This document shows, piece after piece, positions 6,906 to 14,095 of a DNA stretch of 14,333 nt; positions within the stretch are counted from its first letter, which is position 1, and every line of letters starts with the position of its first letter. A program made the position numbers and the translations under genes. Below the pieces are notes generated by a model that saw only the letters and a program-made list of their open reading frames with translations, searched no databases and was not told where the DNA came from. This stretch comes from Bacteroidota bacterium (GTDB taxonomy: Bacteria > Bacteroidota > Bacteroidia > J057): positions 1 through 14,333 of the forward strand of contig CAUJFT010000213.1 in the NCBI GenBank assembly GCA_963169475.1. The letters are read 5' to 3'.

Positions 6906-8393
6906 TTACACTAGTTTTCTAAGCCTTCCCACGGGAATATTGAGTTGTTCTCTATACTTAGCCACTGTTCTTCTTGCGATATTATACTTCATTTTTTTTA
7001 GCATTTTGGTGATTTCATCATCAGAAAGCGGGTTTTGTTTATCTTCATTATCAATGAGTTCTTTCAGTACCGATTTAATTTCTCGATTAGAGACGATACC
7101 ATCGTCTGTTTCTATCCCCTCTGTGAAGAAATATTTAAGGGAGTAAACTCCAAATTCTGTTTCCACGTATTTACTATTCGCTACACGACTGACTGTGGAG
7201 ATATCCATTCCTATTTCATCAGCGATGTCTTTAAGAATCATGGCTTTGAGCTTCTTTTCATCTCCTCCGGATATAAAAAACCCTTTTTGCTTATTAGCAA
7301 TAGACTCCATTGTATAGAGGAGGGTATATTGACGTTGCTTTATCGCATCAATAAACCACTGGGCAGAGTCAATTTTTGCTTTCAGAAAATCTACCGTTTC
7401 TTTTACGCTTTCATCTTTGGAGCCTTTTTCTGCCTCTTTATACTCTTTGTACATATTAAGATATTTTTTATTAACCCTAAGTTCCGGCGCATTTCTAGCA
7501 TTTAGTTTAATATCAATATCCACTCCGTTTGTAGTGAGGATAAAGTCAGGCATAATATACTCATGCTTGATTACACTTTGGGATTCTCCCGGTTTAGGAT
7601 TAAGTTTTGTAATCAATTCATAAATATTTTTGAGCGTAGCCTCATCTACCCCAAGGCGGTTGCGGATTTTAGAGAAATGCCTTTTGCTAAGGTCGTCAAA
7701 GTAGTCCGAAATGATTTTTACCGCATAGACTACTTCCGGAGTCTGTTTTTTCCGTTTTAGTTGTAGAAGCAGACATTCTTGAAGAGATTGGGCAGCGATT
7801 CCGGGGGGGTCAAGTCCTTGTATTTTTTGTAGTACCTGATTAGCCGTTTCAATCGTTACAGAAATATACATTCTAAAAGCCATATCCGCCACTATTTGCT
7901 TAATGCTCCTTCGGAGATAGCCATCTTCTTCAATATTTCCTACAATTTGGTCAGCTATTTTTCTTTCGTCTTCTGTTAGGTTTAGCGTAGAGATTTGGTC
8001 GTTGAGCATGTCATAGAGAGACATCATCTGAACGATAGGAGCTTCATACTCCTCTTCGTCATCTGGAGAGCTTGGGAGTTTAGTCTTATAGTCATAGGCA
8101 TCGCTCGCCAAGTAGTCGTCTATATTTACTTCCTTTTCAGAGGTTTCGGAATTATCTAATTTTCGAGTATCACTATCAGTACCCTCATCTCGATGAGGAG
8201 GTTCTTCTTGGGGGGAGTTTGGGCTTAAATAATTATCTTCAGAATCTTCAAGTGCTGGATTTATCTCTATTTCTTCTTTGATTCTTTGATCAAGGCTAAT
8301 AGTAGGAACTTGCAACAGTTTAATAAACTGTATTTGCTGGGGCGAAATTTTTTGCTGCAGTTTTAACAACTGACTTTGTCTCATGCTTGCCAT
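6906..8393 (-). CDS. rpoN: RNA polymerase sigma-54 factor RpoN
   Basis: Sigma-54 directs RNA polymerase to -24/-12 promoters and needs an AAA+ activator to open them. The 495-residue product has all regions in order. Region I (about 1-50) is glutamine-rich and contains LQQKISPQQIQFIKLLQVP, the activator-responsive part. An acidic linker region II (about 50-118, very rich in D/E/S) follows. The core-binding domain starts with VQMMSLYDMLNDQI (about 121). The helix-turn-helix region is near DISTVSRVANSKYV. The RpoN box ARRTVAKYRE (473-482) reads -24 DNA. The C-terminus ends in RLRKLV. I chose ATG 8393 over a TTG at 8402; an ATG at 8384 (MRQSQ) is a close alternative. No bEBP activator gene is in this window. 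It is preceded by the Lrp-type regulator on the same strand with 126 bp between, in which a promoter is likely. Confidence 0.97.
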   Translation of the reverse strand: MASMRQSQLLKLQQKISPQQIQFIKLLQVPTISLDQRIKEEIEINPALEDSEDNYLSPNSPQEEPPHRDEGTDSDTRKLDNSETSEKEVNIDDYLASDAYDYKTKLPSSPDDEEEYEAPIVQMMSLYDMLNDQISTLNLTEDERKIADQIVGNIEEDGYLRRSIKQIVADMAFRMYISVTIETANQVLQKIQGLDPPGIAAQSLQECLLLQLKRKKQTPEVVYAVKIISDYFDDLSKRHFSKIRNRLGVDEATLKNIYELITKLNPKPGESQSVIKHEYIMPDFILTTNGVDIDIKLNARNAPELRVNKKYLNMYKEYKEAEKGSKDESVKETVDFLKAKIDSAQWFIDAIKQRQYTLLYTMESIANKQKGFFISGGDEKKLKAMILKDIADEIGMDISTVSRVANSKYVETEFGVYSLKYFFTEGIETDDGIVSNREIKSVLKELIDNEDKQNPLSDDEITKMLKKMKYNIARRTVAKYREQLNIPVGRLRKLV

Positions 8394-8458
8394 AATACCC
8401 AAAATAATAACTTAGTCGAAGAATAATCCTAAAAACCGTAGAATATAATAATTTATGC

Positions 8459-8490
8459 CAAAGTTAAGAAATATTTATAAATATATGAAA
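8459..8490 (-). promoter_or_regulatory. candidate rpoN promoter
   Basis: The minus strand carries TAACTTTG (8466-8459), a full match to the -7 consensus TAnnTTTG. Twenty bases upstream is TTTC (8490-8487), one base off the -33 TTTG. The spacer contains the perfect 14-bp palindrome ATATTTATAAATAT (8471-8484). In so AT-rich a stretch the palindrome may be chance. The start site would be about 60 bases before ATG 8393. Confidence 0.45.
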
Positions 8491-8519
8491 ATAAATTGAA
8501 AATATACATATTTACCACA

Positions 8520-9050
8520 CTAACTTTCGGGGTAAGTGATACTTGAGCTTCCGGAATTTAGCCCTAACATTAATTGTTCAATCTCCGGTTCTCTGTCAAA
8601 TTTTTGTTCAAGTGAGATGAAAGTTTCGGTTCTTCTTACATAAGGGATAGTCTGGATTTTTTCGAGTAGCAAGTCACGAAGATGTTGAGTATCGCGGCAA
8701 TAGACTTTAAGAAAGATAGCATATATTCCGGTTGTATAATGGCACTCTACTATCTCTGGAATGCTTTTCATTTGTGCAAAAATATCTTCAAAATGATTAC
8801 ATTTATCTAAATATATCCCTAAGAAAGCACATATTCCCAACCCCAATTGATGATAATTAATAGACAAGCGCGAGCCTATAATTATTCCCATTCTTTCAAG
8901 TTTTTGCACTCTTAGATGCACGGTCGCACCAGAGACATTACAAACTCTAGCAATTTCAAGAAAGGGAGTACGTGCATCTTTCATTAGTAGGTCTAAAATT
9001 GTCCTATCCAAAACATCTAAGTGGATTTCATTATGAGTTTCCTTGTGCAT
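8520..9050 (-). CDS. Lrp/AsnC family transcriptional regulator
   Basis: The product is 176 residues. The N-terminal HTH (about 11-56) has LDRTILDLLMKDARTPFLEI, then the recognition part VSGATVHLRVQKLERMGII. The RAM ligand-binding domain (about 62-148) shows the alpha-beta sandwich pattern and TTGIYAIFLKVYC, near where amino acids usually bind at the dimer interface. It ends in the typical ISLEQKFDREPEI motif. A Ser-rich tail of about 18 residues extends past the standard domain end. These proteins form octamers or larger and sense amino acids or related metabolites. The ligand is not predictable here. The family often autoregulates, and a 10-bp palindrome lies in the leader (9060-9069). It has its own consensus promoter and sits between rpoN and an alpha/beta hydrolase gene, both on the same strand. 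Confidence 0.93.
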   Translation of the reverse strand: MHKETHNEIHLDVLDRTILDLLMKDARTPFLEIARVCNVSGATVHLRVQKLERMGIIIGSRLSINYHQLGLGICAFLGIYLDKCNHFEDIFAQMKSIPEIVECHYTTGIYAIFLKVYCRDTQHLRDLLLEKIQTIPYVRRTETFISLEQKFDREPEIEQLMLGLNSGSSSITYPES

Positions 9051-9059
9051 AGTATTACA

Positions 9060-9069
9060 ATATTAATAT
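9060..9069. promoter_or_regulatory. palindrome in the leader of the Lrp-type gene, possible autoregulatory site
   Basis: ATATTAATAT is a perfect 10-bp palindrome about 10 bp before the ATG and downstream of the predicted transcription start. Lrp-family sites are AT-rich palindromes and often autoregulatory, so the position is suggestive. The AT-rich background makes chance occurrence plausible. Confidence 0.25.
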
Positions 9070-9098
9070 GATAAAACCGAAAAGTATTAATTTATTAG

Positions 9099-9130
9099 CA
9101 AAAATAACTGAAAAGGTTGAATTTATCAAA
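9099..9130 (-). promoter_or_regulatory. Bacteroidota-type promoter of the Lrp/AsnC gene
   Basis: The minus strand reads TTTG (9130-9127), 20 bases, TATTTTTG (9106-9099). The -7 octamer is identical to that of the OmpA-like gene. The predicted start leaves a leader of about 40 bases before ATG 9050. Confidence 0.65.
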
Positions 9131-9183
9131 CTTTTACCATAAAAAGCCACAAAAAGTAATAATTTATCAATAAATTTTTTACC

Positions 9184-9226
9184 AACTCTAATACAGAATA
9201 GCCTACTCGCCCTTTGGTATAGAGTT
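9184..9226 (-). other. stem-loop overlapping the stop of the alpha/beta hydrolase gene
   Basis: AACTCT-(A)-ATAC pairs with GTAT-AGAGTT to form a 10-bp stem with one bulged A and a 22-base loop. The stem touches the first base of the stop codon. On the minus strand it is followed by GGTAAAAAATTT rather than a T-tract, so it is not a classical terminator. The remaining sequence to 9131 is AT-rich without other signals. Confidence 0.3.
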
Positions 9227-10059
9227 TAGAGATTTTCCTTAAAAAAGCGAATCGTTGCTTGGAGTGCCTTCTCCAATTCGGGTGTTGTTCCCGAGAAGGG
9301 GTGTACCGCACCAAAAGTGTGATTTCCGCCCCGTATTAGTTCATAATGACTGAGAGCAGGGTCTCCATAAAGATTTAATTGCTCTGCCTCATAAAAATGA
9401 ACAGTAGTATCTATATCGCCGTGTAGAATCATGTAGGGCTTATTGAGCTTTCTTACAGCATTAAGAATATTAAGGCTGCCTTGACCATTCGTCAGCACAT
9501 CTTCCAGCAACGGTAAACCTATTTTGAAAATCTGCCCTGTACGGGTGTTTACTACTTCTACAAACCCTTTTTGTTTCCATTGCTGAATTTCTGCTTTTTC
9601 ATAGCGTTCATAAGTATATACCGATGCCCAAGTGCAAATTGCTTTTACGTAGGGGCTTTTTTCGGCAGCGAGTATTGCTGCTCCTCCGCCTCTACTATGC
9701 CCCATAAGAAAAATAGGGCTAAGACCCATAGTATGGGGCAACTCTTCCTCTACACATAATCGAATGACTTCCATGACCTCACTCACCTCCAAAGAGTGTG
9801 TATTAAGCGAAAATTTATCCAATTCGGTAAAAACCTCCGGATTCTCTCCAATCCCATTATGTGAGAAATTAAAAGCAAGGAAACTAAACCCTTGAGCTGT
9901 CATTTTTTGAGCAATATAGGGGATAAATCCCCAATCCTTAAATCCTTTGAAGCCGTGAACATATATCACGCAGGGGTGTTTCTCAATGTTTTTATCTCTG
10001 TATAGACTTACAGAAATTTTATCATTGGTAGCTGTGGAGAATGAAAATTCTTTTAGCAT
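9226..10059 (-). CDS. alpha/beta hydrolase (dienelactone hydrolase/esterase-like), intact triad
   Basis: This complete 277-residue cytoplasmic hydrolase has no signal peptide. The oxyanion-loop region VYVHGFKGFKDWGF begins near residue 32. The nucleophile elbow is GHSRGG with Ser122. The acid is Asp217 in HGDIDTTV, and the catalytic His is His247 in GGNHTFG. The triad and order are canonical. The GFKGFKDW stretch and SHNGIGE loop resemble 'alpha/beta hydrolase family' esterases related to dienelactone hydrolase and prolyl oligopeptidase-type proteins. The substrate is unknown. It differs from the hydrolase at the window's start, which lacks the His, and the two are not close paralogues by eye. 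It lies upstream of the Lrp-type regulator on the same strand, 175 bp away. No good -33/-7 match is visible in its 95-bp upstream gap. Confidence 0.9.
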   Translation of the reverse strand: MLKEFSFSTATNDKISVSLYRDKNIEKHPCVIYVHGFKGFKDWGFIPYIAQKMTAQGFSFLAFNFSHNGIGENPEVFTELDKFSLNTHSLEVSEVMEVIRLCVEEELPHTMGLSPIFLMGHSRGGGAAILAAEKSPYVKAICTWASVYTYERYEKAEIQQWKQKGFVEVVNTRTGQIFKIGLPLLEDVLTNGQGSLNILNAVRKLNKPYMILHGDIDTTVHFYEAEQLNLYGDPALSHYELIRGGNHTFGAVHPFSGTTPELEKALQATIRFFKENL

Positions 10060-10154
10060 AATAGAAATTTAATTTTCGTATACATAAATCAGCCAATATC
10101 AATATATTAGTTAAATATAAAACACATTATTTCATTTATGACACCACCAAAAAG

Positions 10155-10189
10155 AAAAGCCTTGCAAGAAATCGGCTTGCAAGGCTTTT
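10155..10189 (-). terminator. strong rho-independent terminator of the beta-barrel gene
   Basis: AAAAGCCTTGCAAG and CTTGCAAGGCTTTT form a perfect 14-bp stem with a 7-base loop, 25 bp past the stop codon of the outer-membrane protein gene. It is A-rich on one side and T-rich on the other, so it could work in both directions. No plus-strand gene lies upstream to need that. Confidence 0.9.
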
Positions 10190-10213
10190 TAAAACATCTT
10201 CTATCCGATGATA

Positions 10214-11002
10214 TTACCAAAAAACCGCTATATTCACTCCACCAGTAGAACGAATACGTCCCATTCCAGAAGAAGAAGTACCAGTATGATTCGTTACTGT
10301 ATTAATTGGGCTTACGTTTCCGGGTACGCCGGTAAAACCATTTACAGAAGTTTCATACTCTCCTCCGGTATTGACCATGTCGTATCCGAGCATATATTCC
10401 GCACCAAGTGCAAAATTATCAGAGAAGAAATAGTTAAAACCGATAAGGGCATTTCCTCCAAATCCCAAGCCACCGGGAGTACGAGTACGCGTAGTAATGT
10501 CAGACTGAGAAACATATTGACCAGTATTAAAATCAAATACATCTATTTTGTCGCGTCTTTGATATTCAGAAGTACCCATATAAGAAACTCCAACAACAAA
10601 CCCGACATAAGGATCTACCTTGGCAGCAGGAGAGGTAAAGTGGTATTCAAATCCGGGGCTGATTCCGAAATTCATGCCAGTTAAGGCACTGTCAGATTCG
10701 GTAGTGGTTTTGATTGCACCTACCTGAACCTCATCAGAGAATGTACCTTTAGTATTAGAGATACCAAGCCCCAAGCCGGTACGGATTGCAAATTTATCGC
10801 TTACATAGTAACGATAAAGTAATTGGGGAACATTGAAGTGGTTATCATCCCAGTCGCCAAAACTTACATTTGCGATACCGGTAAGTTTAAAACCAATACC
10901 CATATCTCCGGCTACCGGTTTGATTCTGTCAGTAGGAGCTTGAGCCATAATCGTTGATGCAACCCCTACCACTAAAAGAAAGGAAAATACAAGTTTTCTC
11001 AT
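10214..11002 (-). CDS. outer membrane beta-barrel protein
   Basis: The 262-residue protein has a signal peptide (MRKLVFSFLLVVGVASTIMA|Q). The mature part alternates amphipathic strands rich in Gly and aromatics: VPQLLYRYYVSDKFAIRTGL, GMNFGISPGFEYHF, VDPYVGFVVGVSYM, ALIGFNYFFSDNFALGAEYM. It ends in VNIAVFW. The terminal aromatic residue is the BAM recognition signal of outer-membrane barrels. The paired 'YYVSDKFAIRTGLG' and 'YFFSDNFALGAEYM' strands are the hallmark of small 8-stranded OMP_b-brl/OmpW-like proteins common in Bacteroidota. There is no peptidoglycan-binding domain and no plug. The ligand or pore function is unknown. It is monocistronic, with a structured 5' region, an A/T-tract upstream and a strong terminator, which suggests high or controlled expression. 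Confidence 0.88.
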   Translation of the reverse strand: MRKLVFSFLLVVGVASTIMAQAPTDRIKPVAGDMGIGFKLTGIANVSFGDWDDNHFNVPQLLYRYYVSDKFAIRTGLGLGISNTKGTFSDEVQVGAIKTTTESDSALTGMNFGISPGFEYHFTSPAAKVDPYVGFVVGVSYMGTSEYQRRDKIDVFDFNTGQYVSQSDITTRTRTPGGLGFGGNALIGFNYFFSDNFALGAEYMLGYDMVNTGGEYETSVNGFTGVPGNVSPINTVTNHTGTSSSGMGRIRSTGGVNIAVFW

Positions 11003-11042
11003 TTTTTTAACTTAAATTAGATTTTTATGTACTTGTTACTTG

Positions 11043-11070
11043 TTCACAAATCGTGAATAGTTATTTCACG
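11043..11070. promoter_or_regulatory. alternating inverted repeats (TTCAC/GTGAA/TTCAC) in the leader of the beta-barrel gene
   Basis: TTCAC (11043-11047) pairs with GTGAA (11053-11057). The same central arm, as CGTGAA (11052-11057), pairs with TTCACG (11065-11070) across 7 bases. The centre can thus base-pair with either side but not both. The repeats lie just downstream of the predicted -7 box, about 40-70 bases before the ATG. They could be an operator of two overlapping half-site pairs or a switching leader hairpin. Confidence 0.45.
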
Positions 11071-11072
11071 TG

Positions 11073-11122
11073 CAAAATTATATAAATTTGTAGAACGGAA
11101 AGAATTTTTTTTGTTTTTTTTT
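11073..11122 (-). promoter_or_regulatory. candidate promoter of the beta-barrel gene with upstream A-tract
   Basis: The minus strand shows TAATTTTG (11080-11073), a full match to TAnnTTTG. At -33 there is only a partial match (CTTTCC, 11102-11097) at 17-18 bases. Just upstream is an A8-C-A9 type tract (T-runs at 11105-11112 and 11114-11122 on the plus strand), which could act like an UP element or bend DNA. Beyond it, 11132-11143 (CACATAAATGTG) is a perfect palindrome and 11142-11160 a 6-bp inverted repeat. No clear terminator of the upstream GT-C gene is seen in this 200-bp gap. Confidence 0.45.
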
Positions 11123-11202
11123 ACATTTCCGCACATAAATGTGATATTTTAGATATATCAAAGGATTATTTGTTTAAAATATAAACCTAAACAAGCTGTT
11201 TT

Positions 11203-13137
11203 TTATAATTTCAACTCGTAGTATATCGCAGTGCTTCCTGCCATAATCACAGAGTCTTTGATATACTCCCGTAATTTTGGAGGTAAATCCGTCTCAATCG
11301 GGGCGAGTAAGCCGGGTATTTTATATTTTTGAAGAAAAGCTACTTGGGCATTTTCGTAATTGGTATATTGTTTTTGTGATTTTAGGGACTGAATAAAGGA
11401 GTACAAGGGGGTTTGAGATACCCTCACAGCATAATCACTGCCGGGTGCTACGGTTTCGGGGGTATTTAAGGTAACTACCCAAACCGGTTTGGCAACAAAT
11501 CCTGTAAATGCACAATCATTGCATAGGTGTCCTTTTTCGGGTTCATTTTTGTTCCAATAGGCTATAAGGCGAGTATCTCCTATTTTTTCGGATATCTTCT
11601 GTACAAATTCGCTAGTAGTACCCGAAGAGATGTCTTTTTCAAGCATTGGTTTGGGTCTATATTCCGAAAATTGTCCCGGCAGATATTGTAAAAAAAATGA
11701 TATTAAGAATATATATCCCCATGCTGGTTTTTTGAGGCTTTTCTGAAAGATAAATTCTTGTAGTGTCTTTCCAAAGATTTGCAAATAAACAAAAGCGTTG
11801 CAAGCCCAGAAACAAATATAAGTAAACTGAAAGGATTCTTTATGATAAAAAAGTAGAGCTTCGGTAATCCCTGCAAATCCCATAATCAAAAAAAGAAATC
11901 GTATGCTAAATCCTTTAAAAAACACTTTATAACCGTAGTATATGATTCCGGGAACAATAGGAAAATAATGTAGGAGGTGGTCTGCTAAGGTAAGTCCAAG
12001 TGTGCTTCCGGCGATACTTATGTAGTAAAACAAATTAGAGTTACTATGGGTTTCGCCCTCGGATAACGAAGGGAAGCCGGAGGTTAGTCCGTAAAAAAAT
12101 ATTATCCATAAAACTGTCGCTACCGCCGCTCCAATAAGTACTAAGGAATTGGTTGTTTTTGTTTTTAGCCAAAGGTATGTTCCTGCAAAGCCCGCAGCGG
12201 CAAGTATAGAAGGGGCGAACAAGATGTTTAAGATAGGCAACAAACAAAACGGAATAATATAAATGTGTTTTTCTCTTAGGGCTTTATAAGAAAAAAGTAG
12301 CCATGCGAACTGAATCATCAATAACCCCGGTAACCCTTTAAAGGCAAGCATCAGGGTAAACCCTGTACCGGTACCTCCGCTATATTTTGGGATATATCCC
12401 CATTGGGTAATCAAGAGAAAAGCGATGCCCCCTATTATCCAATAGGAGGTTTTGGGAGGACAATACTGTAATAATAAAACCCCAAAACCCAACCAACAAA
12501 TACTTAATCCTATGGCTTGAAGTACAATTCTCAATAGGTAAATAGGAGCGCAGGTTCCTACTTTTAAACTAAACGACAGAAACCATAGCTCTCCGTAATG
12601 ATAGGCTTCGGGGTTTCTAACATAGGGCGGTGTTTCTGCAAAGATACTATACCAAGGAGTTGCATTTTCAAGCGAAAGCAAAGGCATAAACCGCGCCAGT
12701 GCGATATAAAAATAATCGTCTTCTAATAATCTGGGACTGATTGCCCCCGAATGAAAGTATCCTATTTTGAGCATCCTTAATAGAATGAAAACCACCAATA
12801 GGCAGCTTGTGATAACTAAGGGTTTTATCTCCTTTTTTAATAGAAAACCACTAAAGGGCTGTTTACTGTAATAGAGGAAAGCTTTCCAAACTATAAACAG
12901 AAAAATAGGTAAAGCAATCAAAATAATGGTTTTCCCTTGCGTACTGACAATGGCAAACGCAGAAAGAATACCCAAGAAACCTAAGGTTAGTTTCAAAAAC
13001 AAAACGGTAAAGCCTTCTTGTTCCGCGTTTGGAAAATAAAATACAACAAGTATCCAAAGCAGGCTTCCAGAAACATATAAACAAAATAATAAAAGAAAGG
13101 CACTATAAAAGATTGATAATATTTCCGGTATCACCAT
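11203..13137 (-). CDS. large polytopic membrane protein, probable GT-C-type glycosyltransferase
   Basis: The 644-residue protein has about 12 hydrophobic helices over residues 1-488 and a soluble C-terminal domain (about 490-644). The first large loop after helix 4 contains LLEDDYFYIALARF (137-150). Acidic residues at that spot (here Glu139, Asp140, Asp141) are the catalytic signature of GT-C transferases, which take sugars from polyprenyl-phosphate donors. The C-terminal piece YKIPGLLAPIETDLP and a CNDC motif (539-542) lie in the soluble part. I do not recognise a named family, so the GT-C call rests on topology, the acidic loop and the partner gene. Its ATG directly follows the stop of the GT2 gene (TAAATG), so translation is almost certainly coupled. 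The acceptor (lipid, polysaccharide or protein) is unknown. A polysaccharide polymerase or other polytopic envelope enzyme is the main alternative. Confidence 0.65.
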   Translation of the reverse strand: MVIPEILSIFYSAFLLLFCLYVSGSLLWILVVFYFPNAEQEGFTVLFLKLTLGFLGILSAFAIVSTQGKTIILIALPIFLFIVWKAFLYYSKQPFSGFLLKKEIKPLVITSCLLVVFILLRMLKIGYFHSGAISPRLLEDDYFYIALARFMPLLSLENATPWYSIFAETPPYVRNPEAYHYGELWFLSFSLKVGTCAPIYLLRIVLQAIGLSICWLGFGVLLLQYCPPKTSYWIIGGIAFLLITQWGYIPKYSGGTGTGFTLMLAFKGLPGLLMIQFAWLLFSYKALREKHIYIIPFCLLPILNILFAPSILAAAGFAGTYLWLKTKTTNSLVLIGAAVATVLWIIFFYGLTSGFPSLSEGETHSNSNLFYYISIAGSTLGLTLADHLLHYFPIVPGIIYYGYKVFFKGFSIRFLFLIMGFAGITEALLFYHKESFQFTYICFWACNAFVYLQIFGKTLQEFIFQKSLKKPAWGYIFLISFFLQYLPGQFSEYRPKPMLEKDISSGTTSEFVQKISEKIGDTRLIAYWNKNEPEKGHLCNDCAFTGFVAKPVWVVTLNTPETVAPGSDYAVRVSQTPLYSFIQSLKSQKQYTNYENAQVAFLQKYKIPGLLAPIETDLPPKLREYIKDSVIMAGSTAIYYELKL

Positions 13138-14070
13138 TTATTTTTCTATATTATACAAAGCCTGAATAGAAAATAAGGGTCTATTTTTGACTTCTTTATA
13201 GATTTTGCCGATATAGATGGCAGCAATTCCCGTAAAGAACAAATTGATGCCTATCCCAAAAATAACCACACTAAATAAGGAAGGCCAACCAGTTTGGAAG
13301 TCTATAAAAAATAGTTTTAGTATCAATATAAGTATCAACGAAAATAAGCCAGTAAGGGCAAATCCTAATCCAATACTAACCGCTATTTTGAGGGGGATTT
13401 CGGAAAAGTCCAGAATAGCATCAAAGGCTAATTTCATTTTTTGTTTAAACCTGAATTTTGTGGTTCCTGCAAAACGCGGACGCTGATTGATGACAATTTG
13501 AGTGCGTTTTTTTCCGATATGCATGAATATCCCCTCTATAAAACGGTTTTGCTCTTTGTATTGTAAAAAACTATTGGCAAAATCGCGGGTAAATATTCGC
13601 ATTACTGCAAGCCCTTTCGGAATTTTTAGTCCCGTAAATCGCTCTAAAGTCCACCAAAAAACAGCAGACATCCATTTATTTATTGTACTATCCATTTTTT
13701 CGTTTCTTACCCCAAACACAAGATCGTATCCCTTTGCAATCTCCTCTAAAAAAAGCGGAATTTCTTCGGGCGGGTCTTGAAGGTCGGGGTCCATATACAA
13801 GAGATAATCACCCGTAGCATAAGAAATTCCTGCTGAAACCGCCGCTTGTTTTCCTTGATTGTAAGAAAAAACAATGAGTTTTATGCGTTTGTCTTTTTCT
13901 GCTTCTTCTTGGATAAGGCGCGCAGTATTGTCTTCGCTGCCATCATCAATAAACAGATATTCATACTCCACAGGCAAAGCATCTAATACCTTGCGTGTTT
14001 CCTTTATAAATTGAAGAATACACTCCTCTTCAAAATATACGGGGACTACCAATGAGAGTTTTTTTGTCAT
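13138..14070 (-). CDS. GT2 polyprenyl-phosphate sugar transferase (GtrB/ArnC/DPM1-like)
   Basis: Enzymes of this type move a sugar from a nucleotide donor onto undecaprenyl phosphate at the inner face of the membrane. The 310-residue protein has the GT-A catalytic domain (about 5-200). It shows VVPVYFEE (8-15), FIDDGSEDNT (Asp42-Asp43, nucleotide binding) and YMDPDLQDPPEE (Asp94/Asp96, the DxD metal site). RPRFAGTTKFRFKQKMKLAF (197-216) is the usual interfacial R-x-x-R-x-G-x-[ST]-K-[YF] stretch. Two C-terminal helices follow (about 226-254 and 263-289), as in GtrB and ArnC. The common DFRL motif is replaced by LAVMRIF near 154-160, which recalls ArnC-like sequences more than GtrB. The sugar is not predictable. 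It sits 25 bp after the TPR gene and is fused stop-to-start with the GT-C-like gene, its probable user. Confidence 0.88.
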   Translation of the reverse strand: MTKKLSLVVPVYFEEECILQFIKETRKVLDALPVEYEYLFIDDGSEDNTARLIQEEAEKDKRIKLIVFSYNQGKQAAVSAGISYATGDYLLYMDPDLQDPPEEIPLFLEEIAKGYDLVFGVRNEKMDSTINKWMSAVFWWTLERFTGLKIPKGLAVMRIFTRDFANSFLQYKEQNRFIEGIFMHIGKKRTQIVINQRPRFAGTTKFRFKQKMKLAFDAILDFSEIPLKIAVSIGLGFALTGLFSLILILILKLFFIDFQTGWPSLFSVVIFGIGINLFFTGIAAIYIGKIYKEVKNRPLFSIQALYNIEK

Positions 14071-14095
14071 GGTTTAATACCAAAATCCTATTTTA

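Noticed and set aside
7035..7505. Plus-strand open frame of 156 codons opposite rpoN
   Set aside because: It is Phe/Ile-rich antisense of a conserved coding sequence with no start context.
10208..10684. Plus-strand open frame of 158 codons opposite the beta-barrel gene
   Set aside because: It is antisense of a gene with a signal peptide, barrel strands and a terminal Trp, and has no domain of its own.
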